Below are positions 41,955-53,500 of a DNA stretch of 64,000 nucleotides, one piece after another. The stretch's first letter is position 1. The number at the start of each line of letters is the position of its first letter. The stretch covers positions 9,365,632 through 9,429,631 of the forward strand of contig JABAKD010000028.1 in NCBI GenBank assembly GCA_012845835.1. The letters run 5' to 3'. A program made the translations under genes and the position numbers. Below the pieces are notes generated by a model. It was not told the DNA's origin. It ran no database searches and saw only the letters and a program-made list of their open reading frames with translations. Source of the stretch: Undaria pinnatifida. Lineage: Eukaryota > Sar > Phaeophyceae > Laminariales > Alariaceae.

Positions 41955-42160
41955 CTTTATGGGTCGGGGCCCGACCCGCGGTTCGGGTCAGAAGGTTTCC
42001 AAAACGCCACGGGTTAAGTTGGGGTCGGCTCAGGAGGTGTTCGAAATCTCACGGATCGGGTCGGGCCGGACCAGGAGGTGTTAAACTCTCACGGGTCGGA
42101 TCGGGTCGCCGTGACCTGACCCGAACCGCGAGAACTGACCCGACCCGCGAAAAGACTTGA
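41955..42160. repeat. CGGGTCGG inverted-repeat cluster
   Basis: Many copies of CGGGTCGG and its complement CCGACCCG alternate, with CAGGAGGTGTT occurring twice and able to form several GC hairpins. Lies just 5' of the first Sac-domain exon. Confidence 0.75.
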
Positions 42161-42639
42161 GTATTACTCCCTTTGGGACTTTCACATGGGAGCAAGAGTC
42201 GAAACGGTGGTATGATGACGAGTACAGCATCGGCCATACTCGGGGTGCTGAGGAAGGAAACGGATCGGGAGTGCAACAGAAAGATCTGCACGAAACGCGC
42301 GGAGCATGGAAATTGTTGCACGCTCTCTTCCTTCAAAGGCTGATAATACCGCACTTGCCGCTTTTTGGGGTCGCGATACTTAACGGTGTAGCTCTCAAAA
42401 AGGGTTGATATTCATAATCAGGGTGGCATCAAGTACACACGGCGGTGTTTCGCCTGAAGTCGAAGCTATTTTGACCTGGCCCTTCTGTCCTGCTGTGCAG
42501 ACCTGTCTCAACTTTGAACAGGTGATTCTCGGGGTGACCGACCGCTCGACTGGCTTGAACGCTCGCCATCGTCGTTCGTGAGTTGAAGCGCCCGACGGAA
42601 ACCGACGTGTGACATGTCGTATGATATTATATCATAAAA

Positions 42640-42700
42640 AATGAAAATACACTCCAGCTGTGAGATCGAAGATTTCGTCGAAACTCATCGATATTATATG
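42640..42700 (-). repeat. Family C terminal repeat
   Basis: AATACACTCCAGCTGTGAGA, TCGAAGATTTCGTCGAAACT, a solo end. Confidence 0.75.
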
Positions 42701-43283
42701 TACGAGAACAACAACAAACCTGCCGTACCCGTGGTCTAATGATCCAATACCACGCCGTATACCTGGTAACTTTTTTGTATTTTATCCTCCGGCGGATGGG
42801 GAAAAATAAAGCTTAAGCTCACCACACTTCCACGTACTTTCGTACACGTCGTGTGTCGATTTAACTCAATTGCATTCGCGATCCAGCGCTATGATAGCTG
42901 GCGTGTCCTTCGGTTCCCACTATAGCGATAGCGTGAGCTCTACCTGTCGGCGGTCCCCGTTAACACTCCGGCAGCGCAAGCTGCCGTTGTATACGGATGC
43001 GTGAGTATGTCGACCCGGCCTGTCCCCTGAGGGTCAGGTGCGGTGGAGATAGCCACCCGGAACGGCATCTTTTCGGGTAGTGTGGGACTTGGTAACTGGT
43101 CCGGTACCCAGGTACAGTAGTGGTACCGTGGTAACATGACCTTGTTGGGACTACAGGTCGGGGCGTTCTTGCGATATTGTCGGTCGAAATGCGCACGACC
43201 GCATGGTAGGCAGCGAGCGGTGAGCGGCGAGCGGCGAAGGACCTGGCAACATCGCTTCATGAGTGAGAACATGATGACAGCAC

Positions 43284-43620
43284 GCGTTCCTTCAACACAC
43301 GCTTCTTGGCCCTCCTCCGGGGCACGTGTTAGTGACGCTCGACCTGACCCTGCGGTGTGTGTGGAACAGCGTGTGTGTATCGATCAGCCTGAGCGGCTTG
43401 AGGGAGAAACGCGTGGCGTGAATATTCATGTTTCTGCGCTCTGGCTGTGTGATACGTTCCTTCAACACGCGCTCCTTGGCCCTCCTCCGGGGCACGTGTT
43501 AGTGACGCTCGACCTGACCCTGCGGTGTGTGTGGAACAGCGTGTATCGATCAGCCTGAGCGGCTTGAGGGAGAAACGCGTGGCGTGAGTATTCGTGTTTC
43601 TGCGCTCTGCCTGTGATACT
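43284..43620. repeat. 172-bp tandem duplication
   Basis: CGTTCCTTCAACAC.CGC... through GGAACAGCGTGT...ATCGATCAGCCTGAGCGG to TTTCTGCGCTCTG occurs at 43284 and 43456 with few differences, so it is recent. Confidence 0.92.
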
Positions 43621-43841
43621 TTGAGTTGATTGTTGTTCGTACACCCAATGAGTGTGCGTACAGTCAGTAAGCAGTACAGGCCGAGGACGCCCACGCAAGA
43701 TGGTGCTGGCCACCTATACCTTGACCAGGCACGACATAAACATCAATCCACTTCAAGCACGGAGGATAGCAGTTCACGCATTACTCTGAGGCACCTCCTC
43801 TTACCTCGCACCCCGTTCCTCGTCTTTGTCTTGAAGCTTAC

Positions 43842-44006
43842 TTGACCGGTGATCGGTTTGACTGAGCGGGGACTACCATGAACATCTTCAAAAAACGAGG
43901 CAGTCGGCTTCCCGAGGGCGCTGGAAGGCACGTTGGAAGGGTTGGCCCATGCGGAAGTCCCCATAAATCCAGCCAGCAGCTGCGCCACGAGCACCGTTCT
44001 GGCCAT
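43842..44006 (-). CDS. First exon with signal peptide (candidate SAC1 5' exon)
   Basis: ATG at 44006 opens 55 codons: MARTVLVAQLLAGFMGTSAW-A, a good signal peptide or anchor, then a polar stretch to SPRSVKPITGQ and donor GTAAGC, phase 0. An in-frame upstream ATG (44048) also exists. The next minus-strand coding exon is the first SAC1 Sac exon, which needs an upstream start and is phase 0 at CAG/CCA. The two may belong together. A signal peptide would be odd on Sac1, so a separate small secreted-protein gene is the alternative. Confidence 0.5.
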
Positions 44007-44414
44007 GGCGAGAGATAGCCACAGCTGACTACGCGGCCAACCGACCACTGCTGCTGCTGGCGGCCTGGCTTGGCTGTTCTAGGTACAGGTACGTTTTTTG
44101 CGGCGGAAAAGGGGTAAAATAAAACATGCCACATATTCGCTGCAAACCCCTTTTTAGAGCAAAAGACACACCCGCGCGCGGTGTTTTGTCTCAAAGGTAA
44201 TCTGCTCTGGGTTTGGATGAGTAGGAGAAAGCCAAGGAAATCAGCCGGCAAACCGAGCAGGTCGACTATGGACACTTACTTGAAACGGGAGGGTCATCCC
44301 CCTTCGTGGGGCTCGAGATTTTTTGGGTGGCACTCGGAATCATGCCTCGTGCTGGGTCGACCGGGAGGGAACAACTCGGGTCTTGTCGGCGGAGCGGAGG
44401 ATGCAAGCGGGGCC
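44007..44414. promoter_or_regulatory. Putative bidirectional promoter region
   Basis: About 410 bp separate two divergent ATG-bearing, hydrophobic-leader exons (minus at 44006, plus at 44415). No unambiguous TATA or initiator was recognised; GGGTAAAATAAAAC near 44110 is AT-rich. The call rests on geometry only. Confidence 0.3.
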
Positions 44415-44570
44415 ATGATGAAGGGGGGAAGGAGGAAGAGGACGGCCGCCGGCACCGTCGCTGTGCTCTCCGCCGTCTGTGCCGCACTCCTATGGGCCGG
44501 GGTATCGTCATTCTCGCACGCGCAGCTGCCCACCGGGACGGGGTCCAACTCCACCCGACGAACATCGGAG
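44415..44570 (+). CDS. QCT: Signal-anchor exon, probable QCT exon 1
   Basis: [13 protein letters not shown], then [16 protein letters not shown] and a Ser/Thr tail to RRTSE, donor GTAAAA, phase 0. The basic start plus one hydrophobic helix is a type II anchor or signal peptide. Assignment to the cyclotransferase rests on strand, phase and absence of another gene between. Confidence 0.5.
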
Positions 44571-47500
44571 GTAAAACCTGAGTAAACTCTTACCTACTTG
44601 TAAGATGAAGCATACCGGTATTCCAGGAGGGAACGCAGCAGTGTCAATTACTCCGACTGCCTACCGCTTCGGCGCGGGAGCGCGGGTCCACGAGTTTCGG
44701 GAACAACTGTGCTCTGTCTGCGTCACGTCGATGTTATTGCACCACTTCCCTCCGCATACCCTACACTATTAATAGACGCGGGGACGAACGGTCTGCTGGG
44801 TTTATCAGGGTGTGAAGCGCGGGCCTTGTTGCCACCCCTCCCAGAGTGTGTGCGTCCTGAATCCGCCGTCACGTTCCTTGAGTTTTTTTTCCATACGTTA
44901 TCCTAGATTACTTGCCCTGAGAGAGTTTCGCAGCAACGACCGCGGTACTTGCCTCTCACACTGCATCCCGCCTGCCTTTTTTGCAGCTCCACCTTCAACA
45001 TTCACCTGACGACGGTGATGCCAATACTGTTTTGCCGCTGCTGCTGCCGCCGCCGCTGCCGCTGCCGCTCGCAGTCTTTGAAGCGACACGAATGCATGGC
45101 GTATTATTACGTGTGGCGAGGCACACTCAAAAGCTGCGAGTTACGAGTACAAGTACAACAATAGTAGTTACACATCGATCAGAGGGATGACTCCCTTGTG
45201 CATCGAACCACTGGTATTGATAGTACGATACTACTACTTCTGTATGAGGTCGAATACAGAGTACGGCTGCTTTGTCTGTTGTATATGAGGATGCTGCTAG
45301 CGCCGGTAACACTGCTCCTTCCTCTTCCCTCACATATGCGAAAGGGGGTTGCACCCGGAGGCGTGTCGGCGACCGCCGCGGGCAAGACCCAGCAGGAAGC
45401 CCCCCCTGTCTCTCCCAGAAAACTCACGCGTCGCCCGGAGCTCAAGACTAGGGGTGGACAGGTGTGTGCTATGTGCTGTGCCCTGTATTATTCGTTACTA
45501 CGTGGTCGTCGGGTCTGAGATAACAGATACATGCCGGTATATGGGTGTAGACAGGTCGTGTTAACCAGATACGATAGAAGGGGTTGCATGGACGTTTTTC
45601 AAGAATTGTTGGAAACCGCACGAGCCCGGGAAAAGCTTATGCAGGGACCGACCAATCACAGGCTTACGCAGGAGTATTGGGCCACATTGCGCTATACCAC
45701 CGAAACGGTACATGCGAACTTTGTAGGGATTGTGCCAGTATGTAGGGGACGGGCCTTAGTGATTGGCAGCCATCTATTACTACGATCGCGCCCGCTGCTG
45801 TGAGACTTGCGGAGAGGTGGCGCAATGGCGCATGCGAGAAAGGGAGAGATCGCGTGCAGATCACACTCTCAAGACAATCGACGCCGCAGCAGGAGGCCCA
45901 GCACCATGCTGGTGTGGTCGTGTACCCCGCGGTAGTGTGGCTAGTTACGTTTCTCGGAGCCTGCGATCCGTCGCTGTGTGAAGGTGGGTAGAGGAGGGGC
46001 CGGCGTAGTCTGTGTACATCCGTCGCTGTCCTCGGGAGAAATAGGTTGTTTGTGTGCGTGTTCCCACGCCAGAGCAGCAGCAGCAATAACACGAGACTAC
46101 ACTACCAGCAAGCAGAAGCCGCCGCCGCAGCAGCAGCCGCAGCAGCAGCAACAACAACAACAGAGGACAGCAAGCAGCAGATTCATTCTCGTTGTCCCAG
46201 ACCCTTGTGCCTGCCCGCGGCAGCCGATAAATCCCGGTGGGCCGACTTCATGCACAGCAGTCACACAGTAGCAGCAGTCCGAGTACGCACGTGAAAACCT
46301 CAAGAAACACTCTTGAATGAAGGATAATGAACTCTTCCGTGCAAAAACAGCTTGCAAAGATGAGTATTGGCCCTAAATTCGTCGAACCTACAGCTGACGT
46401 CGTTACAATATTTTTATAAAAATTCGTCACGATAATTTCATGTCTTACTCCTGCTGAATGTTCCCCAGCAGATATTGGATCGAAGCCGAGGGGGGCATCA
46501 TCCCCGTGCGTGGGGAAAGAGTAAAAATACCAACACTTACCATTATAGTGGACACAAAATAGGACCCCTCCCAATAAAAACTCACCCATATAGTATATTT
46601 CAAGTACCAACAACGCAGCTTGCAAAGATGAGTATTGACCTGAAATTCGTCGAACTCACGGCTGACGTCCTTGAAATATTTTTTATAAAATATTCGTAGG
46701 AACCGGAAATACTCCAACCAAGTAGAAGATTGACCGTACGAGCAAATCTGGAGTTTGTGAAACGGTTTTGAATCAATCTTAAATACCGTGATTATCGGAG
46801 TATTCGCACATATCGGAGTCTTCGCACGGGGTTGCGGAAGAAAATAGGGCTCTGCGGCAGTTAATTCCATTATCGCACAGTTATCGGAGTCTCCGCACAC
46901 CGATAATACCTTGGGTGAAGTTGCGCGATACTACGGGTGGTGTCCAGCAGCTTGCACAAAAAAATATGCGGTACTGCGGGGGATTGTATCGTGGGGTCCA
47001 TAGCTGTAATTGCGCCGTGACGGTGCTCACAAGCAAGTGGCCGTTGTATTGTCGGTTACGTTCCAGAATATTTTGTTTTTGGATATTACTGATTATTTTT
47101 GTCATCTAACTTGCCAGATATTACGAGTACCCACTCTCATCCACCAAGACGTACGTAATCCCCATCACAAAGCAAATGATGTACAGACCACACGAGACCA
47201 AACGACCACAATGGACGACCTAAATTGCACGAAATCAATGCCTGTAGGGGACCTGGGTATACCTTACTAGGTATACCCCCACATCCGCAACCAAAAAAGT
47301 CATCCATGGATAACGTACACAGGCGAGGTACCGGTACAACCCCTGACCTGGCGAAGAGAAACATCCCTGTGGGCCACTCTCTCGTTCTGCATTCCCGTGG
47401 TTCGATTAGGATCGCACATATCGGAGTCCTCGCACAGGGGATGTGCGCTCAAAACACCCCCCACACGCCCCTTTGGTTTTGTTCTGAATCGCACATATCG

Positions 47501-50500
47501 GAATCATCGCACAGGGGTGTGCGCTATTATGTAGAACCAAATTATTTAGTTCACATTCTGCACAGGTATCGGAGTCTCCGCACATATCGGAGTCTTCGCA
47601 CCCCTGTGCGATAAAAATCTGAGAACGAAAGCATTTAAAAAGACGACCGCGCACAGTATGAAGACTCCGATGATTACGGTATATGGAATATGGAAAGCGT
47701 GTAGGTTCGGAGACATGTACCTAAGCGCAAGTCTCGGTTGACGGTCTAGTTTTGTCCCGTCAAGGCCTCATTAGCCGTAATATACTGCTTCTAGTATGGA
47801 GCGGTCCTTAAGGGTTGTCTGTCAAAAGTCAAGAGTGCCGCCAACCGACATATTTGTACGTGAGTATTAAGAGCCAGTGCGTGTAAGCTTGAGCTTGGAC
47901 ACATCGGGTCATATTATGCCAGGAGACGGTCAGTCAAGGAAAATCATCCAGCCGTCAAGGGTGTCAAACCGATCGTTCCACACTAAACCTAGTAGTTTGC
48001 CGTCAGTCCAGGTAAAATATTGGAAAATTGCCGTCGGTCAAGGGGTCAAAGTGCCGTCTCAGGACGTATTTGCGTCAGGTACCAGAGAAATGAAGCATAC
48101 GGCAGAGTACAGGAAGCTGGTTGGTAGCCGAGTGGCAGAAACTGCTGCTGCTGCTGCGAGGATTAGTGCCGAAGGGATTAGCTGAAAGGTTAGGAAGAAT
48201 GACTTTTCGTCATGCAGTGTAGCGAATAATAGACTGCATTATATCCAAGAAAAAGTTGACCAAGTAACACTTATGAACCCATTAACTCGAGGCGTGTAGA
48301 GATTTTGTGGGGACGGACAGGGGTCATCGGCGGACGGCTACGAACGCGATCGCGCCGCTGCTGTGGGACTTGCCGAGAGGCAGCGCCCGCGAGACAGAGA
48401 GACCGCGTGCAGCCCAGACAACCGACGCCGCAGCGGGCGGCACAACACCCTGCTGGTGTGGCGGTTTATCCCCTCTGGCTGGTTGCGGAGTGTTTGCGTG
48501 TGTGTACCCAGACCTCAGCACCACCAACACCACCACAAGACCACAACACCAGCAAGCAGCCGGTTCGTTTCCGTGATCTCCAGCCCTTGCGCCTACCTGC
48601 GGCAGCGGGTAGACCTTATACTTGCCGTAGGCCCAGCTCCTTTGAAGCCACGGCAGCCGTAGTACGAGAGTACGTCGGTGAAAAACTCCACACAAACTCT
48701 GAAACCAGTTAAGAACGACACGAATAGGAAAACGTCCCGGTGACTTAATTCATGGCGACGCCATCCCCATGTATGGGATGGACGTCGGCAAGGGCGGTCG
48801 CGCGGCTTGTTTGGGTTTTGTTAAAAAAAGCAATGGCCGGAAGAAACGCCAGTCTCGACCAATCAGCAGTGATACACATTACTGGGTTTCTTGGACCATT
48901 TCACCCCAGTGACGTATTTGTGACTTCTTTAAGGGGCACTTCGGCCGGTATTTCGTACGAGGTAGGATTAGGGCTCATAGGGTTAGTTCCATGATTTTGA
49001 AATCCCAATAATGTCTGTCACCCCCAATCAGACAGTGAATGGTGTTGCACGACCATATTTTGCAGGGTCGTGTTGTAGGTACTGCTGTATCATAAGGGCC
49101 TATTTCTGCTGTAGCATAAGGGCTGTTGTATGTACTCTGTGCTGTACGAAGTGCGCCGATGACCGACGCGCCCAGTGCAACAGCTTGACGCACTCGCGTG
49201 TATGATGGGATAAAAAAGGTTATTTTTAATGTATGCCACCCTGGTACGTATAATAGACGACTTGGTGTCATTCGCCAGGCGTGAATGCGCCGGACGGCCA
49301 TGGATACCGATACAGTAGGGATACAGTAGGGGGCCCTCGATAAGGCGGTCTCAGTAAGGGCTAGTAAGGGGATATCCCGATGTATGGCGGTCGAAATCGC
49401 GTGGCGCTACTACTGGGGAACTGCACTCATACTTGTAACCCGGACTGAATAAGGCGGCTTCCCCCTTCAAGGCGGTAATATTGCTTTGGGACAACATCGT
49501 CTTGATGGGGGACCCCTATGTAGTGCTGTAGTGTCAACCACATAACGGCACGGGGACACAGGGCTATACAGGGCCGAGGACATTGGCTGTGATGTATGCC
49601 TTGTAGCGGTATTTACCAGCTGGTATTTGCTGTCACTTCTATGGATAGTGCAGAGTATAATTGGTGCGGAGTAATATCTCTAATCAGGTTCTTGTGTACC
49701 AGGTGCGTTTTTATTTTTATTGTAAACCTGGTGCACATACATATATGCAGCAGTAGGTCCGATGATATCGCTGGGCCGAGCAGTCCATCGATGCAGTCCG
49801 CCGATTGGTCAGTAGACGAGGCATGTTGCGCACGCCTGCGCGATGGATGTTGCCCACCCCCTTTGCTTGATTTGTTGTTATGTTGCTCACACGCAGAACG
49901 TGATATGCGCAACTAAACTGTGCACGAATTGACGTGAAAAGAAAATGCTGTACTCTTCTCGCCATAAAAAAGACGGAGGCGTGCACCGTTGTAGGGGGAG
50001 GGGGAGGCGTGCCTACAGTAATGTGATCCCGGATATGAGGTGTATATGCGAAAAGGAACGGAGCTTGCCCAAAGGTGCGAAGATAGTGCATGGGGATAGA
50101 GACATATGTATTTGATGAAATTGAAAAACGTCAGCTGTGAGTACGACCGATGGAATGGTCGAAACTCAACTTTGCAAGCTGCGTGGTACATCTATGTTTC
50201 ACTAATATACTGTATTTGCACAAAAAAAAAAAAAAAAAACAGAAAAAATACACTTGAGCTGTGAGATAGACAACAAATTATTTTACTGCATTTAAAAATG
50301 AAGAAAATGCGCTTCAGCTGTGAGATCGACGAAAAAGTTTCTTGATCACAACTCGGCTTGCAAGCTGCGTGTGATACTTCGATCGCGCATGTTACGGGGT
50401 GTGTATACCCACGTGAAGGATGCAGGTCGGTGACTACCCTGCTAATGCCAGGGTCAACAGGACTAAGACGATCAACCTTGTTCTGCGCACGGAAACTATA

Positions 50501-53500
50501 ACCTGCATTGAGGGGGACAAAACCAGACATTGTGGAATTCAGTAAGCATGAAACAATAATTGTAGTGTGAGTTAACTCTTAGAGTGTGGGCTACTTGGGT
50601 CTACCGGGTTCGTACGCAAGTGAACTCCCTGTTTATGTGGCAGGCCAGTGGAGGTCCAGCCCAGGCCTGATGCTCGGGTTGTCAGTGCTGTCGAGTCATG
50701 ATGGAACATGCGGTGGACGTCGATCGCTACTGTTCGGAAGTGATCCTTTTCTGCTCTTGATGTAATGCACACTCACACAGCTGTATTGATCAAATGAAGA
50801 CCGACGAGTGTATTAAACTGGTGCATTCCACAGCCGTCAGGTTTTGTCCCCCTCAGAAACGGGTTTTATAGTTTCCGTGCACAGATAGATGGATTTGACG
50901 TCACCCTGTTGACCCTGGTACAAGCTAGTTCTAAGGGGTGTCGCCGACCTATATCCTTAGACTAATGAGGACACGCGCCAAGTAATACGCGCGATCGGAG
51001 TATCACACACATGTTGCAAAGATGAGTTTCGACGAAATCTTGGATCTCACAGCTGGAGTGTATTTTATTTTCTTGTGATAGGATAATGAATGCGGGCAAC
51101 TGCTGCCACTCCCTGGTTCAAAGTTGCGGCTTCACTATTAACAGCAACGTTTTTTTCTGGGGGGGGGATACTCGAACTACTATTCTATTGATGGTGTAAA
51201 AACAAAAATACACTCCAGCTGTGAGATCGAGAATTTTGTCGAAACTCATCTCTATTTATTTTATGTCATACTTCGCATGCCTGATATGTTTCTTTACTTC
51301 AATATATTGCAGTACCCGTACTTGTACTGGCTTTGTAAACCTCCTGTGGGTGGGCCTTGACAAGTGCAACAAGTTTCGGGAACAACAACGAAAACCAAGT
51401 ATAGTATATATACATATAATGAGGACACACACCCAGTAATACGCGCGATCGGAGTATGACACACAGCTTGCAATGAGTTTCGACGAGATCTTCTATCTCG
51501 CAGCCGGAGTTTATTTTTATTTTCATAATATACCAGCTGGTATTTTTCGAATTTTTCATACTGCTGTATTCAGATATAACATGGATACGAGACGGGTTCG
51601 TCTTCCGCCTCATGGGCGATGATTTGTTAATTCCAAGTTCAACCGCGAGGTCTCGCTGGGACCGGCGTGCAGTGTAGGCGCTCTATTGATACACGTTTTG
51701 GGCAGTTTTCTTTTAATTTTCTTCATGGTAATACGTAACTGGTATTAATAGCGCTGTTAGTAGTTGCCCTTGGTAGGGAACGCCTCGAACCATTATTGAA
51801 ACTCCCGTGTTTGTCTGTATACTGACACGCGCTACACAACAGCTTTACGCATTCGTGTTATAAATTTTGCATACAGCAGTATAAAACGACATGCTTCAGC
51901 GGCGCATGTGCCCGATGGAAATGGACGGCAGTATCCAGAACAAGGAACAGCTGTACACAGGGCTGTACAGGACCGAGGACCTTGATTGTGATGCTTACCT
52001 GGTATGATATCAGTACTACAGCAGCATTTTTTGTCCGCAGCTATTACACCTGGTACCTGTACGAACTGCATTTTTTTTTCCGTAGCGATTACCTGGTGCG
52101 GTGTAATGTTTTTGTATTGTACGGAATAAATACAGCCTATTTTATACGAGTATTAATACTTTTTTAGTATGTAGATAGGTCCTGGGTTGAGTGGTCTCGG
52201 GGAGCCCATCGATAAACCACCTCACTCGGTTGAGTTCAGTTGGTAAAATGTTGGGAAAAAAATGCCTTTCGACTTTCGATTTGGATAGGCAGACCTGCCA
52301 GTGCCCATCGTCGCGAGGGTGCTAAGTATTGCGGACGCCAACGCAACAGTATGGCAGACAGACAAGACAGGCATCTGATTTTTGATACGTTCTTCGATAT
52401 TGAATAGGTTCTGTTGGAAGGTTTGGGTTTTTGCGCGAAATGGTCGTCGTGCCCCGTGGAAAACCATGTGCGGTTCGGAAGCGCCTGGCCTGCCTCCCGA
52501 CCCCCCCAAAACCGCCGAATGACGGCATCATTCATCACTCGTGTCAGAGCGAGTGATGTTTCTGGGTTGTATACATACATAACGGTGTGGCGACTTGTTG
52601 CTGTGCTGTTCTGTGCTGTGTTGTGTTGTGCCTTGTTGCTTTTATCCCACCTGTCGTTGGTTCATTCCTCCTTTTACCGCCTCCCTTCGTCTTGCCAATG
52701 GTATAATCACTTAAGGCGGTAAAATCACTCAAGGCGAGCAGCAACTAAATACCGCCTGGCCCCCCGCCGCCCCCCTCCACCCCCGCTCCCGCCACCCGCT
52801 TTTTGACGCGCTCGCAGTTGGCTTTCGCACCTTTCTCCTTGCTGGCGGAGTACCCCCACGACAACACGGCATTCACGTGAGATCTGTCATGGCGAACACC
52901 GACAGACGGTGACAATCTCGTGGGCATTTAGCCAGTGTCGCCTTGTCTGTCTGCCTACAGCAGCAACAGTGTTGGGGGCGCTCCCAGTAGGTCGCCGATA
53001 TGTGCCAGCCCAGTATAACGGCACTCTTTTGGAGCACCCGCGCTAATGGGAATAGGGTAATATTACTCTATTATAGGGTATCACATAGCGGCACTACATA
53101 TATATATCGGCATTGTCCAGGGCACCCGCACTATATTGGGAACAGGGATACACTTATTCGGGAGTATCATATAGCGGCACTGTTCAGGGCACCGACACTA
53201 TTGGGAAAAGGGTTACTGTTTAGAGGGCATCATATACCGGCACTGTTCAGGGCACCCGCACTATGTTGGGAACAGGGTTGCTTTTTTGAGAGTATCGTAT
53301 AGCGGCACGGTTCAGGGCACCCGCACTATTGGGGATAGGGTTACTGTTTAGAGGATATCACACACCGGCATTGTTCAGGGAACCCGCACTATATTGGGAA
53401 TAGGGCTGCTTTTCGTACGGTATCATATTGCGGCACTGTTCAGGGCGCCCGCACTACTGGGAATAGGGTTACTTTTGTAGAGTTATCATGTATACTGGTG

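Larger units (their letters stand above)
45462..52817 (+). other. QCT intron (inferred), repeat-rich
   Basis: 7.4 kb with no credible exon. It holds family G (45765, 48330), family H (47911), family C (46340, 50100-51560) and the ATCGGAGT motif cluster (46790-47670). A frame at 52236-52580 on the minus strand has protein-like composition but no recognised relative. Confidence 0.5.

Noticed and set aside
42951-43066. Possible second exon of the 43842-44006 leader (MPFRVAIST...TADR then TAG)
   Set aside because: The acceptor is weak and the peptide matches nothing; the region is flanked by a tandem duplication.
46790-47670. CRISPR-like array
   Set aside because: Spacing between motifs ranges from 17 to over 500 bp, one copy is inverted, and the genome is eukaryotic.
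52236-52580. 114-codon minus-strand frame
   Set aside because: Composition looks protein-like, but there is no recognisable family, no supporting splice sites, and it lies in a repeat-rich intron, so it was not called a gene.
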